From the NCBI RefSeq assembly GCF_022458865.1, contig NZ_JAJNMU010000025.1, positions 80,600 through 144,599 of the forward strand: a stretch of 64,000 bases of DNA, read 5' to 3'. Below, piece by piece: positions 35,006 to 44,912 of the stretch (the stretch's first letter is position 1; every line of letters starts with the position of its first letter). The position numbers and the translations under genes were made by a program. This DNA comes from Paenibacillus periandrae. Its GTDB lineage: Bacteria > Bacillota > Bacilli > Paenibacillales > NBRC-103111. The notes beneath the pieces are model-generated. The model had not been told where the DNA came from and did not search any database. It saw only the letters and a program-made list of their open reading frames with translations.

Positions 35006-37681
35006 TTAATGTACGAGATCCGTAGGCTGTCCGGGTGCTTCAACCACTGAAAGTATGATATCAAAATCTCCTACATGCTGACCTCTCAGTTCTAAGACAT
35101 GAACTCCAGTTTTTGCGATATAGAAAGATTCTGTACCGACTGAATATAGATACTCAGCCCCTATTACCAAACTATCCTCATCGATTTCGGCTGTTACCCC
35201 TTCATTAAAAATGCCATCATTGTTGCCATCATAGGAAAATGACCATAATCGCTTCATAATGATATCCTGGTCTACACTTAATCCGGTTCCAAGTACAGTA
35301 AAGGTTGCCAACCCTCGATTGGTTATATCTCTCCCCGCCCTATCATTACCTACTATATCGACAATAGGGGGAAGATCGGGTTTAACTTCTACCGTTTTAG
35401 TTGCCGATCCTGTAAGGCCCTCTGTATCTGTGACGACAAGCGTAACCAGATAATTCCCGAGCTTTGGTGTTTTAAAATCTTTGAGTTTGCCTGTTAACGG
35501 CTGGATGTACTCAATTTCTGCTTGAGTCCCTGCTGTTTGTCCAGCTATCGGTGCTATCGTCCAGGCATACGTCAACGCCATATCTCTTGGACTGCTGCTT
35601 TTCTCTCCGGACAATTCAATTCTCCGGCCTTCCTTCAGCCAGCCGCCTACATCAATGACAGCTACAGGCTCAGGGCCGATGACATCCAGGTACGAGCAAG
35701 CTTTAGCGCTTATTCCTGATTCATTGGTTCCCGTTACGCAAACTTGGTGGGTTCCTTTTACAGCTGCTGTTATATTCGAATACTGCGTTTTGTTTAGTGG
35801 TGAGGTCCATCCCATGGAAGCTGGTAATCCAGCGAGCCAGCTTGTGCTCCCTGTGAATGTCCAGCTCAGTGTTACTTTCTCGTTTTTGCTATCGGTGGCT
35901 GCTGCTTTCAAGAATACATTTTCATCCTGTACAACAAAGGAGGTTTTTGCGCCTGTGCTGGTTTTGTACCAATCCACTTGAACTGTTGGTGCGCCTGCGA
36001 CCTTGATAATTTCAAAAGGTTCAGGACCTATCAACGATATACGGCCGCAGCTATCCTCGACGTCATACATAACGATGACATTCCCAGCCCCGATGTTACC
36101 CGGATAGGTCGAAGATCCCGCCATTTGCCACGCAAATCCTATCGTATCTTTGCCACCAACAATGGGCGTCCAACCATATGCGTAAGCGTTATTCCCTTGC
36201 GTGACTCGAAACCGCCCTGTAACAGCTGTGCAGCCATTGGCCGGATCTGTCAGCGTGACGTTAAAATCATTTTGGTCTTTCCATTCAATTGTTGGGTAAT
36301 GGACCTTTAGGGTTCCTTTCCATTCTCCGGGGCAGCCTGCGCCTAAACTGCATCCGCCAGGATCGGTTCCGCCGCCATTACAATTGGCTGAGGCTGTAAA
36401 AGATTCAGTTTTGGAATTGTTGTTGGTCGATTCCTCGTCTAATGAATTGTCGCTATTGGCTAGAACTGTGATACCCTTTGCACCAGGAGCTGAAAACGTA
36501 TAGGTAAACGTCCCATCCTCCGTGGTTGTTCCGATCCCATTGAACGTATGGGTAATGATCTCCACTCCATCGGCTGAAATTTTGACCTTAAACGGGCTGG
36601 ATGTAGCCGGGCCGCTGTTTGTGATGGAATATTTGAATGTTGCGCTTTTGCCTGCTTCGATGCAGGAAGGTCCGGTTAAGGTAGGAACAGTTAAATCCAC
36701 TTTAGCTGTAGGTGCAGCTGTGTAGGCTACGGCTTCGAGTTTGGGGTATTTGTAGACGTAGCCGGTTAGTTTGATTTTCCAGTTGCTGTACCATCTCAGA
36801 ACACGGCCATCACTGGGATTATCTACCGGTATCCTATCTGGTTGGGTGGAAAATAATGTGGTAAAGCTAAATCGATAGGATAAAGTTGGTATATCTAAGT
36901 AATCTGTTGTCACTCCTGTTATGTTAGATGCAGTTAAGGAACCAGCATCGTCAAGTTGAAAATCTGAGGTATTGAACTCCAAATGTACTGCATCCTTAAC
37001 ATTTAATTTCACGGATGTGTCACTAAGAACACTCAATTCTGAAACTGGCAACACTCCTTCTCTGTAATCGTAAGCACTATCGCAATATTGAACAGTAGAT
37101 TCATATCCAGATGGGTAAGCAGGTATGCCATAGGGCATTCCTCCTTTGTGCTGCAAGCAAGATGATGGTGGGGGTGCTGAATAGACTGCATTATCCTTGT
37201 TCCTATAATAACGATTTGTTGGACCACCACCACCAGAAACATACTCCTCATAGTCAAACATCCATACCTTTTGGTTAGGATCTCTGAACCACTCAAAAGT
37301 ACCTTCATCAAGCTGTACATAATCCTTAGTACCAACTATGATTTGACCCTGCTGTTGTAGTGGATTTGCTACATTATACTTGCCCCCACCAACGCTAATC
37401 ATTTCCTGTAGTACTGTATGGGTGTTAGCATCCCTCAACTCAACCTTCGTTATTGGATCGCCGGAAGGATTTGAAATCGTGATGTCACCCAATGTAATGT
37501 TTTGATTTTTAGACCCAAACGAGTTACCATCTGACATTGTAAAGAGCATATCCCCTGACTTATAACTAACAACTTGAGCAGGCAAGGCCCCAGCAGCTTG
37601 GACTTCGTTTGGTTCTACGAGAAATAAAAAATTCGTTAAGGTAAAAGATATTATTAGGATTAAATATAATAATTTCTTCAC
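35006..37681 (-). CDS. Secreted protein with CARDB and PKD-like domains
   Basis: The product has 891 residues. A signal peptide (LLYLILIISFTLTNFLFLV, cleavage likely after VQA) opens the protein. Near residues 325-430 is a CARDB-like adhesion domain (KVDLTVPTLTGPSCIEAGKS, NSGPATSSPFKVKI, SLDEESTNNNS). PKD-like repeats follow towards the C-terminus (SGEKSSSPRDMALTYAWTI, RLWSFSYDGNNDGIFNEG). The start is GTG at 37681 with GGGAGGT, essentially coupled to the SLH gene stop. Probably an extracellular component of the Tad-like machine or an adhesin. Confidence 0.7.
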   Translation of the reverse strand: MKKLLYLILIISFTLTNFLFLVEPNEVQAAGALPAQVVSYKSGDMLFTMSDGNSFGSKNQNITLGDITISNPSGDPITKVELRDANTHTVLQEMISVGGGKYNVANPLQQQGQIIVGTKDYVQLDEGTFEWFRDPNQKVWMFDYEEYVSGGGGPTNRYYRNKDNAVYSAPPPSSCLQHKGGMPYGIPAYPSGYESTVQYCDSAYDYREGVLPVSELSVLSDTSVKLNVKDAVHLEFNTSDFQLDDAGSLTASNITGVTTDYLDIPTLSYRFSFTTLFSTQPDRIPVDNPSDGRVLRWYSNWKIKLTGYVYKYPKLEAVAYTAAPTAKVDLTVPTLTGPSCIEAGKSATFKYSITNSGPATSSPFKVKISADGVEIITHTFNGIGTTTEDGTFTYTFSAPGAKGITVLANSDNSLDEESTNNNSKTESFTASANCNGGGTDPGGCSLGAGCPGEWKGTLKVHYPTIEWKDQNDFNVTLTDPANGCTAVTGRFRVTQGNNAYAYGWTPIVGGKDTIGFAWQMAGSSTYPGNIGAGNVIVMYDVEDSCGRISLIGPEPFEIIKVAGAPTVQVDWYKTSTGAKTSFVVQDENVFLKAAATDSKNEKVTLSWTFTGSTSWLAGLPASMGWTSPLNKTQYSNITAAVKGTHQVCVTGTNESGISAKACSYLDVIGPEPVAVIDVGGWLKEGRRIELSGEKSSSPRDMALTYAWTIAPIAGQTAGTQAEIEYIQPLTGKLKDFKTPKLGNYLVTLVVTDTEGLTGSATKTVEVKPDLPPIVDIVGNDRAGRDITNRGLATFTVLGTGLSVDQDIIMKRLWSFSYDGNNDGIFNEGVTAEIDEDSLVIGAEYLYSVGTESFYIAKTGVHVLELRGQHVGDFDIILSVVEAPGQPTDLVH

Positions 37682-37683
37682 AC

Positions 37684-38886
37684 CTATTTACCTCCCAGAG
37701 CTTTCTTAATTACAGAGCTATAAACAACGGGACTGCCTTTCTCTCCCAAACTTTGCGCTGGTCTGTGATATACGCTGAACCCATTACCATCAATACCTTT
37801 CATTTTCGGAACGATCTGACCTGTCACCACTCGCACATCATTAACTCCGGCTTTCAGGCTAATCCTTCCGAAATTTAGCCCTTCTGGAACTAACTCCGCG
37901 TAAGGAGTTACATCAAGCAGTTGACCATCCTTTCCAATATTATCTCCGGTAATGTATAGGTTTGTTAAACTTAGGTAGGAATATTGAAAGCCTCCTTCAG
38001 GCTTAACTAATTCCGCATAAATGTGATCAAAGGATAAAAAAGCGTATGCATTAGTTGGGACATCTTGCGTATAAGTTCGTTCATTACCAACCTTCATCAT
38101 CCATCGCATATTATCCGGAATCAGTTTTCGATTAGGGTCTGTCGGATCACCCATATCGACAACGATATATTTTTCAGTTTCCGAATAGCCATTAGGAGCA
38201 TCGAAACGAAGCTTATCAAACTCAAATGGACTGTTGTTCTCAATAGCCCATCCAAAGTATTCAGGGGCAATCGTGGAAGCATTGGTTTTATGCCAAAGGA
38301 TCTCAGCGGCTGAGGTTGCGTACTTATCTGAAGGTAGCTTTTCACCGGCTTTAAGCTGTAACATCCGTTCAATGACCGTAATCGCTTGTGCCCTCGTTGT
38401 CGGTTGATCTGACCCGATTGTTCCTTGGTTATCCAAACCATTGATAATACCTTTGCTCGTAGCCAAATACATCCACTTTAAATCATCTGTATTCTTCTCT
38501 CCAGCGCTTCTAACTGCTATTCTAGCCATCTCCTCCCGGGTAATGGGAGTGTTAATATCGCCGCTGGTGTAATCCTCGTAACGATGGATTCCGTTCGTTA
38601 CAGCCGATTCGACAAAGGGCTCATACCATTGTTGCCCTGGCTTAGACTGCGTTTTGATGTTCAATGCTGTGACGGCCAGCTTGATAAATTCGGCCCTGCT
38701 TACGTTCTGTTCCGGTTTGAACGTTCCATCCGGATAACCGTCTACATAGCCATAACTAATTGCTGCATTAATGGTTTTAAGCGCCCAATGTCCATTCGTA
38801 TCGGTAAAGCTCGCTGCTTGTGCTCCCATAGCTAAGGCAAGTGTACCTGCAGCTCCTACGATGCTAATAATAGTTGTTTTTTTCAT
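37684..38886 (-). CDS. S-layer homology (SLH) domain protein
   Basis: The product has 400 residues. Signal peptide TTIISIVGAAGTLALAMGAQA at the N-terminus, then three SLH repeats: FTDTNGHWALKTINAAISYG with DGTFKPEQNVSRAEFI (about 27-75), the WYEPFVESAVTNGI unit (about 85-130), and the DDLKWMYLATSKGIING unit (about 140-190). SLH domains bind pyruvylated cell-wall polymer in Gram-positives, which would anchor a surface complex to the wall. The last 200 residues are of unknown fold. GAGGAAGAG precedes the ATG. Confidence 0.85.
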   Translation of the reverse strand: MKKTTIISIVGAAGTLALAMGAQAASFTDTNGHWALKTINAAISYGYVDGYPDGTFKPEQNVSRAEFIKLAVTALNIKTQSKPGQQWYEPFVESAVTNGIHRYEDYTSGDINTPITREEMARIAVRSAGEKNTDDLKWMYLATSKGIINGLDNQGTIGSDQPTTRAQAITVIERMLQLKAGEKLPSDKYATSAAEILWHKTNASTIAPEYFGWAIENNSPFEFDKLRFDAPNGYSETEKYIVVDMGDPTDPNRKLIPDNMRWMMKVGNERTYTQDVPTNAYAFLSFDHIYAELVKPEGGFQYSYLSLTNLYITGDNIGKDGQLLDVTPYAELVPEGLNFGRISLKAGVNDVRVVTGQIVPKMKGIDGNGFSVYHRPAQSLGEKGSPVVYSSVIKKALGGK

Positions 38887-38967
38887 TTAATCTCTTCCTC
38901 TCTTCATTTGAAAATTAGTATCTAATCGACTGACGGAGATACCAGATTCTTAATAATACAAAAAAAT

Positions 38968-39005
38968 AAAAAGACGAAGGAAGTGATTCCCGCGTCTTTC
39001 GCCCT
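38968..39005 (-). promoter_or_regulatory. Leader hairpin/terminator, family copy 2
   Basis: Minus strand GGGCGAAAGACGC leads into a stem (GACG..GGGAA with TTCC..CGTC) and a T-run (TCTTTTTATTTTTTT). It lies about 80 bases before the SLH gene. It is the weakest of the four family members, with an interrupted stem. Confidence 0.6.
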
Positions 39006-39181
39006 AAATCAAAAGTTAATTAATATAGAGTTATTTCTTCATCAAACAGAGCTTCCCCGGAAAATAAAATATCGTCCATAGGACTTTAAACTTCGAGATA
39101 ACGCTCACAAAAGTTGAGCAATCAACATTTCTCTATTTCCATTTTAGCATATATTTGATAATTGCAACACCTTATTTTATT

Positions 39182-39700
39182 TCATATTGATTTATCTTTG
39201 TACCGATACACAGCCTTTTTTAAGGTTACGGGCTCCCCTTCTACTTTATAAGAAACTTCAATCAACCCAAGTACACTGGGACCATACAGAGTTTCCTTCA
39301 CTATGACTGTATCCCCTCGATACGACACATTTTCTTGAAAATCATAAGGATATATTGGATTCCCGCTTCCATCCTTTGGAACTTTATCATCTCCTATAAA
39401 AAAAAGACCGATGATTTTGACGGGAGAAGCAAAGATAGAGTTAGCTTTGGGCGAAAGATCCGAGTTTAACAATAAAGTTTTGACTAAAGTCTGACGAAAG
39501 TTAAGAAGTCCCATGGTTTCGTCGAACACGACCCAACCATGCGCCATTTCATATTCAAGCGGGATGGCAGCATCATGGCAACCATTTATAGTCGCTGAAT
39601 ATGATCTTAATTCTCCCGTGATCATGATTCGGTCATAGGTGTCATTTCTCATAAGTATGACAAACAATATACAGGTCACAATAAGTCTGAACACAATATT
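39182..39700 (-). CDS. TadE/pilus-minor-protein-like membrane protein
   Basis: The product has 172 residues from a GTG at 39700, chosen for AGGTGAT upstream. A first TTG at 39718 has no binding site. One N-terminal membrane segment (IVFRLIVTCILFVILM), then a soluble domain with an extended beta-rich stretch and DDKVPKDGSGNPIYPYDFQ. Located after the TadE-like gene at 39744 and before the SLH gene, it is best read as a membrane-anchored minor component of the Tad-like apparatus. No specific family signature. Confidence 0.55.
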   Translation of the reverse strand, partial: NIVFRLIVTCILFVILMRNDTYDRIMITGELRSYSATINGCHDAAIPLEYEMAHGWVVFDETMGLLNFRQTLVKTLLLNSDLSPKANSIFASPVKIIGLFFIGDDKVPKDGSGNPIYPYDFQENVSYRGDTVIVKETLYGPSVLGLIEVSYKVEGEPVTLKKAVYRYKDKSI

Positions 39701-39743
39701 CACAATATCACCTGCCAACTTCTATGTATTCATTAAAAGAGGT

Positions 39744-40133
39744 CTATGGAACATACTCGGTTTTTATCGTACGATATGCTTTGCTATTATTAGAGATCAT
39801 AGCTCCAAAAAAAATATAAATACGCTTAGGGTAACTAATCATGAGCGTTATGTCTTCCGAGACGCTACCTCGTACTTTCCGTTGAGTCAAATTGATGTCT
39901 CCAGTGATTTGTATATCACTAGCAACCAAACCGCGTGTTTTAACCAGGTTATCTTTAATTTGCTGTTGAAGCGCACTTGATATATACCCAGTTGGTGGTG
40001 CTTTTAATATGGCTTCAGAAGCTTCCATTTCAATATACATAACATTTTTAGTGTCTGCATGGTCCAATATGATAGCAACCATCATGAGTGTAGTGATCAA
40101 AAGGTAAAGAATCATTTTGAAGGTAAAACTCAA
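39744..40133 (-). CDS. TadE-like single-span membrane protein
   Basis: The product has 129 residues. One hydrophobic segment at the very N-terminus (KMILYLLITTLMMVAIIL), as in pseudopilins and TadE-like proteins, precedes an exported domain with GDINLTQRKVRGSVSEDITL. The TTG start at 40133 follows GGAGGG. Together with the 53-residue protein at 40212 and the 172-residue protein at 39182 it forms the pilin-like end of the Tad locus. Confidence 0.6.
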   Translation of the reverse strand: MSFTFKMILYLLITTLMMVAIILDHADTKNVMYIEMEASEAILKAPPTGYISSALQQQIKDNLVKTRGLVASDIQITGDINLTQRKVRGSVSEDITLMISYPKRIYIFFGAMISNNSKAYRTIKTEYVP

Positions 40134-40156
40134 GGAAAACCCTCCATTCAGAGTAA

Positions 40157-40178
40157 GAGAGCGGGTCTCCCCGCTCTC
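40157..40178 (-). promoter_or_regulatory. Intercistronic hairpin
   Basis: A 9-bp GC-rich stem (GAGAGCGGG and its complement) with a 4-base loop, lying between the small pilin-like gene and the TadE-like gene. It lacks a strong T-run and may be an mRNA stability or processing hairpin. Confidence 0.5.
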
Positions 40179-40211
40179 CAGTTTGTATAATATTTTGAAA
40201 CTACGGATCCA

Positions 40212-40373
40212 TTACTCTGAGTATCCAGATACAACGGTATCCACTCTCGTAACCGCCTTAGTTTGAGCATCATTCGTTTTAGGAATAAGCCCTGTACCTG
40301 GTTGAAATATCAAAGTTACTACCAAAAACGCTGTCAATCCAAAACCTAGTACTTTCTGCCATGTCCAACTCAT
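40212..40373 (-). CDS. Short pilin-like peptide (Flp position)
   Basis: A 53-residue gene: MSWTWQKVLGFGLTAFLVVT, then a short hydrophilic tail ending SGYSE. The ATG at 40373 is preceded by GAGGAG. There is one membrane segment right at the N-terminus, and the gene sits between tadC and the TadE-like gene, exactly where a Flp/Tad pilin is expected. It lacks the E5-Y6 of classical Flp proteins, so cleavage and assembly are uncertain. It could be the major pilin or a minor one. Confidence 0.65.
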   Translation of the reverse strand: MSWTWQKVLGFGLTAFLVVTLIFQPGTGLIPKTNDAQTKAVTRVDTVVSGYSE

Positions 40374-40395
40374 TGCTATGATCGTCTCCTCTTAT

Positions 40396-41283
40396 CTAGT
40401 AATTTGTATCAAATGAATACGACCACAGAAACAATCCAATGACGAACCAAACCATTGCAAGTCCTGTACCCGCTACATTGATCATGAACAACACTTGATT
40501 TAAATCGTTCTCCCGGGCTTCAAAGCTTGATTGCTGTTTTTTATTGAGTGTATCGGAGTTTTCCTTCAACATCTTGTCGAGCTCCTTGTACTCGACGCCA
40601 TCCAGATCTCGAAACATCGCGGCCAAGTAGGTTATCTCCTCGTTACCCGGATGTCGCTGTTGCAACCGCATAAGAGCAACTTCTTTCCCCTTTCCCCATT
40701 CGTGTTCCAACAGAATGAGGTCACCCTTAATGATTCTAAAGTAATCTTGGTATTTCTGGATCAAGTAAAGAACATTTCGTTGCTGGACCTCCTGCACTTC
40801 ATTTCGTAAAAGCAAAAGAAGCACATGTGTTTCCCTGGTGACGCGGTATCTTCGAACCTTTTGCAAAACTGGACCTATGACATTTGAAAATATCGTAAAG
40901 TTCTTAACACTTGGCCACATTGTGCTATAAAGTAATAGCAAACTGGCAATGGGTAAGAACAAATTACCTTGATAATCTGGCCATCTCATTAACATGGTTA
41001 CAAATACAACCAATGTTACGATGTCCCGAAATACTTTTAGCTTAGCAGCATTGATAGGAATACCCATGCTTTGGATCAACTGATCTTCATCTTCGTTAAT
41101 ATAGATCTTTTGCCATCTTGATAAGCGCTCTGTCGTCTCCAACTGGACATAAATTCTCATTTCATTGACCGCTAGAATCCGCTGTCCCTTGCCGATCGAA
41201 AGAATTACCGAAAGACCAGCTGCAATTATTAACAGGAAACTCGCCCATAAGATGGTATCGAACGGATTTTCCCAAAAATACAA
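40396..41283 (-). CDS. TadC-like inner-membrane platform protein
   Basis: The product has 295 residues with hydrophobic segments near residues 10-30, 90-130 and at the C-terminus (VLFMINVAGTGLAMVWFVIG). Between them lies a soluble helical region with LQQRHPGNEEITYLAAMF. It resembles TadC/GspF-type platform proteins, which partner TadB. The start is TTG at 41283 with GGGGGGTG. It follows tadB directly. The T2SSF signature is weak, so the call rests on order and topology. Confidence 0.65.
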   Translation of the reverse strand: MYFWENPFDTILWASFLLIIAAGLSVILSIGKGQRILAVNEMRIYVQLETTERLSRWQKIYINEDEDQLIQSMGIPINAAKLKVFRDIVTLVVFVTMLMRWPDYQGNLFLPIASLLLLYSTMWPSVKNFTIFSNVIGPVLQKVRRYRVTRETHVLLLLLRNEVQEVQQRNVLYLIQKYQDYFRIIKGDLILLEHEWGKGKEVALMRLQQRHPGNEEITYLAAMFRDLDGVEYKELDKMLKENSDTLNKKQQSSFEARENDLNQVLFMINVAGTGLAMVWFVIGLFLWSYSFDTNY

Positions 41284-41295
41284 GATATCACCCCC

Positions 41296-42351
41296 CTATA
41301 AATCAAACTTTCTCCGGGAAATAATGAGATTGACTACAATAGCCATAAATCCAAAGAAAATACTACCGATAAACAAGGTCGATCCAATTACACTTTCAAA
41401 CATAAACTTCCTTGTTCCATCTTCTCCCATCATCCGTAGCGCAAAGTAATAGGCGCCGTAGAGCAGTGGAAAGGCAAAAAAACCAACTTGAACTATTTCC
41501 TTTTTCTTGGGTTTATCCTGATGTGAAACGCGAAGATAGCCATGCATTTGTTCAATTAATGATCGAAGGCCCATTGATATCTTTTTGGCTTCTCTGCGGC
41601 CTGTTCCTTTATGATCAAGACCATAGGCTTCGCGAAACATAATAAAAAAAGTCGTTGCAAAAATGGATCCCACCTGATGCTCAAAAACATCCAACTCAAA
41701 AACTAAGCGAATCTCCTGTTTCCTTTGCATGGCCTGTGAAACCCGAAAGGTCATCGATTTTAGGGGGCCGGTATGCAGCACATCCGTTAGTTCCATCATC
41801 GTTGAGTACAGATCATATTTCTGTAGATACTTCCTTTCAAATTCCTCCACATAATTCAGAAATTGGTGGCTCAATTTGGCTCGACGACGTTGAACAAACG
41901 CACGCAGGAATATAAATGGTAGCAGCATCACAGCAAAAATGATAAGCACAGGTATGATATAACTAAGTCCGCTAAAAGGAAGTAGACTGCTTCCAGCTTT
42001 AAAATAATTGTTTTGCACCCATATTCCACAAGTTATCCCCATAACTATACTAGCCGTAAAAATAATGATCAGTGTTACACGAGTCGCTGTCGCCGATAAC
42101 ATAATCAAGGCATTTAAGTCCAATGCAACAACACGGTACCACGATTTTTCAAAATAGTGCTCGTTATTTTGGGGTGATAATCTTCCAAAACCATTTTCAG
42201 AAAATCGATGATCAATTTCTTCCTGAATTTGATGCAATTTGATTCCTTGGATAAGGAAATGGATACCGCAACCCACACCTCCTAACAAAATGGATAACAT
42301 GGAGATGAACAACCAGTATTCGCTCAGGTACGTCAGGATAACTGCCAGCAT
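41296..42351 (-). CDS. TadB-like inner-membrane platform protein
   Basis: The product has 351 residues from the ATG at 42351, which sits in the TAATG overlap with tadA and follows GGGGAGGGGG. Four membrane segments in the order expected of TadB/GspF proteins (two near the N-terminus, two near the C-terminus, the last IIGSTLFIGSIFFGFMAIV). A soluble region between them includes ELDVFEHQVGSIFATTFFIMF. Works with TadC and the TadA ATPase to drive pilus assembly. Confidence 0.7.
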   Translation of the reverse strand: MLAVILTYLSEYWLFISMLSILLGGVGCGIHFLIQGIKLHQIQEEIDHRFSENGFGRLSPQNNEHYFEKSWYRVVALDLNALIMLSATATRVTLIIIFTASIVMGITCGIWVQNNYFKAGSSLLPFSGLSYIIPVLIIFAVMLLPFIFLRAFVQRRRAKLSHQFLNYVEEFERKYLQKYDLYSTMMELTDVLHTGPLKSMTFRVSQAMQRKQEIRLVFELDVFEHQVGSIFATTFFIMFREAYGLDHKGTGRREAKKISMGLRSLIEQMHGYLRVSHQDKPKKKEIVQVGFFAFPLLYGAYYFALRMMGEDGTRKFMFESVIGSTLFIGSIFFGFMAIVVNLIISRRKFDL

Positions 42352-43811
42352 TAGCCCCCTCCCCATGTTAAGGAAACTTCTTTCTCTTCTTCCGGAATAG
42401 GATATTTGAGTGATAATGCCTCTAAAGCTTTCATTCCCTCTTCAAAACTTTCGCGATTCTTTCGACGCATCCGATTCTTTAAGCGGTTATCGATATGATG
42501 ATGGAAGAGCCACTGCTGACCATCGAACCACATTATCCGTCGGCTTGTTACAGTCAATGTAATGGCATCAAATACAATTTCGGATATTTCAACATTCCTT
42601 AGTGTGATTTGGTTTTCATCCAATTCCATAACCAAAACAAAATCGATATGATTGGCATAATCCGTTAATGCAATTTGATAATTCAATCCCTGTACCCACC
42701 GTATTTCCTTCCGTGCCAATGTACCCGGTACGTTTGACGAATCTTTTTCATGCATCGTTGTTCCTACAAAACCCGTAGTATTCGCACAAGCCTCCTTGTA
42801 CAGAGAAGCCTCTACTTCCCGGACCTCCCCGATAATGTACTGACCGGGATCCTGCCTGAGCGTTCGTGGAAATACAACGGCTACCATGGTTTTGTCGTCA
42901 CCCACAAATTCAGTTATATCACGATCGGGAAATCGAGACTTTAACCCAAGCTCCGGAGCATTTTCAGCAGAAACCGTAATTTTATCAGTTTCTGTTTCGG
43001 CAAATAGGGACAATAGGATGGTTGACTTTCCCGTTCCTGGCTCACCGGAAATGATGCATTTAGAACCACATCGAGCGATCATTCGGTAAATGGGAGCCGC
43101 CTTATCATCAATCGTTTCTAGCTTGGCTTGTTCTTTCAGTGTGAAATGCTCTACTGTATTTCGCCTAAATACAATTGTTGGTAACAGAGTTAAAGTTGGC
43201 TGTGTAATTACTACCCTTGTCCCGTCGTACAAACGCAATTCAGCATATTGTTTATCCCGACTCATGACTGCCGCTTCATCATTGCGCATTAAATTCTCGA
43301 TTAGTCGATAGACATCCTTGATGCTCCGATACTGCTCATGCATACGATGTTTCTCACCAATTTTTTTGTACCTTACTTCTGTACCGTTCACACGACATTT
43401 CCCAATGTTTCGATGCCGCTCCAACCATACACTTACCACACCCAGCCCCCATATTTCATGGAATAAGGCATCTATAAGATTCTGGTAGATAGAAGGATAC
43501 TGTGTTTCTGTAAGCTTCATGTGCTCAACCTGCTGCTTAATAATAATTTTTATTTCTTGAACAGCTTCAGGATGCCCGATTGTTGCTCTATGTTGTTGGT
43601 TCAGATAGGACTTTTTCTCATCATCGGTTTTTGCGGAATCGAGACGTTGATCAAAGTATTTACTAATGACTTCAAGAGTTCCATCAAAAGCTCCCAGGGA
43701 ATAACCGGTTGTTGCAGCAGCTTTATTTTTTTGATTTTCACGAGTGTAATTAATCAACTGTTCAATGGTAACTTCTTTATTTTCCTTGGTTTCCTTTTCA
43801 ATGGCAGCCAT
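42351..43811 (-). CDS. TadA/VirB11-like secretion ATPase
   Basis: The product has 486 residues. Walker A is GEPGTGKST at about 256-264. The acidic box (SAENAPELG), Walker B (IIGEVREVEAS) and the histidine box (GTTMHEKDSS) are all present, as in GspE/TadA/VirB11 secretion ATPases. The ATG at 43811 follows GGAAGG. It sits between the TadZ-like gene and tadB, the usual Tad order. It powers pilus assembly, or substrate transfer if the system is conjugative. Confidence 0.9.
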   Translation of the reverse strand: MAAIEKETKENKEVTIEQLINYTRENQKNKAAATTGYSLGAFDGTLEVISKYFDQRLDSAKTDDEKKSYLNQQHRATIGHPEAVQEIKIIIKQQVEHMKLTETQYPSIYQNLIDALFHEIWGLGVVSVWLERHRNIGKCRVNGTEVRYKKIGEKHRMHEQYRSIKDVYRLIENLMRNDEAAVMSRDKQYAELRLYDGTRVVITQPTLTLLPTIVFRRNTVEHFTLKEQAKLETIDDKAAPIYRMIARCGSKCIISGEPGTGKSTILLSLFAETETDKITVSAENAPELGLKSRFPDRDITEFVGDDKTMVAVVFPRTLRQDPGQYIIGEVREVEASLYKEACANTTGFVGTTMHEKDSSNVPGTLARKEIRWVQGLNYQIALTDYANHIDFVLVMELDENQITLRNVEISEIVFDAITLTVTSRRIMWFDGQQWLFHHHIDNRLKNRMRRKNRESFEEGMKALEALSLKYPIPEEEKEVSLTWGGG

Positions 43812-44909
43812 TTAACCCGTCCTTCCAGCAAACATTGCAGAAAAAAAGGATACTTTTTCATTTTTCGCCGTGATTAGAGGTAAATCGTAATCAGATATGA
43901 TGAGATCAACAAGCTTGCCAAGTCCATTCTTAAAATGTTTCGAGTTCTGTGCATTCATTGGCACATATGGGAGCGTAGCGATGTTGGGAGAATCCATATA
44001 GGTCGCTATACTTGATTTTGTACCGGTCCCCTGACCATCAAAATTTAAAATAAAGCTTGTCTTCCTCAAATCGATCTCAAACTGATGTTTCAAATCAGGC
44101 ATTACTCCATAAAATTCTTGCATTTCCTCTGCTTTACTCGTGGTACACATATACTTTCGCTGAATTGCCTTTAAAGCAACAAGTGTAAATGAATTATCCC
44201 AATACGGACTAACGTCGAACAAGGTCACATCAAAAGCATGCTGCACAATTCCAATGATCTGCTCCAAGCGATTAGGAACAAACGTTCGTGCGTATTCCAG
44301 ATGCGGATTACCAGATATCTCAAATATTTTTTTTTCTTTTTCGCGGGCTATTTCTTTTACTCGCTCTGCAGTCAGCCCGCCTGATTCAAATTCACGATAT
44401 AACTGGAAAATGCCCTCAGGCACTGAGTTAAAAGCGTAGGGATCCAACCGAATGACCCCAATTGTGGCACTTGTTTTTTCTGATAGCTGTTGAGCAATGG
44501 AATCGACAATTTTAGATGTACCCGATTTGCGATGGCAGGATACAAACGCGACTGCATTTTGCCGTTGTGACTGAAATCTCTCCGGAAATACGGTCCTGGC
44601 GATCTCATCTTGTATTTGTGAATCGGTACGATCTACCAGGAAACTGGCCGATTTGATGTCGCAGGTCTCTTTGGCTTGTTCATAGTCTCCGTCCAAGCCA
44701 CGACGAACACCATAAACATAAATGATCTTTGCATTCGGGTACTCATTGACAGCATAGTCTAACAACTGTAATGACGTATGATCTAAAATGATTACCTCGG
44801 TTTCAATACGTTCTGTAAACTCGAAAACGTATTTCGTTGTTTGCAGGTCCTTGATATTTTGAACAATTGGTGCTAATCTACTCGTTTTTCCTACAACGAT
44901 AGCCTTCAT
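43812..44909 (-). CDS. TadZ/CpaE-like protein
   Basis: The product has 365 residues. An N-terminal receiver-like region (IVVGKTSRLAPIVQNIK, TEVIILDHTSL) is followed by a MinD-like domain opening with SCHRKSGTSK, a deviant Walker A that keeps one lysine. VTLFDVSPYW corresponds to the Walker B region. TadZ proteins mark the pilus-assembly site at the membrane or pole. The ATG at 44909 follows GGGGAG and the gene lies directly before tadA. Confidence 0.72.
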   Translation of the reverse strand: MKAIVVGKTSRLAPIVQNIKDLQTTKYVFEFTERIETEVIILDHTSLQLLDYAVNEYPNAKIIYVYGVRRGLDGDYEQAKETCDIKSASFLVDRTDSQIQDEIARTVFPERFQSQRQNAVAFVSCHRKSGTSKIVDSIAQQLSEKTSATIGVIRLDPYAFNSVPEGIFQLYREFESGGLTAERVKEIAREKEKKIFEISGNPHLEYARTFVPNRLEQIIGIVQHAFDVTLFDVSPYWDNSFTLVALKAIQRKYMCTTSKAEEMQEFYGVMPDLKHQFEIDLRKTSFILNFDGQGTGTKSSIATYMDSPNIATLPYVPMNAQNSKHFKNGLGKLVDLIISDYDLPLITAKNEKVSFFSAMFAGRTG

Positions 44910-44912
44910 ATG

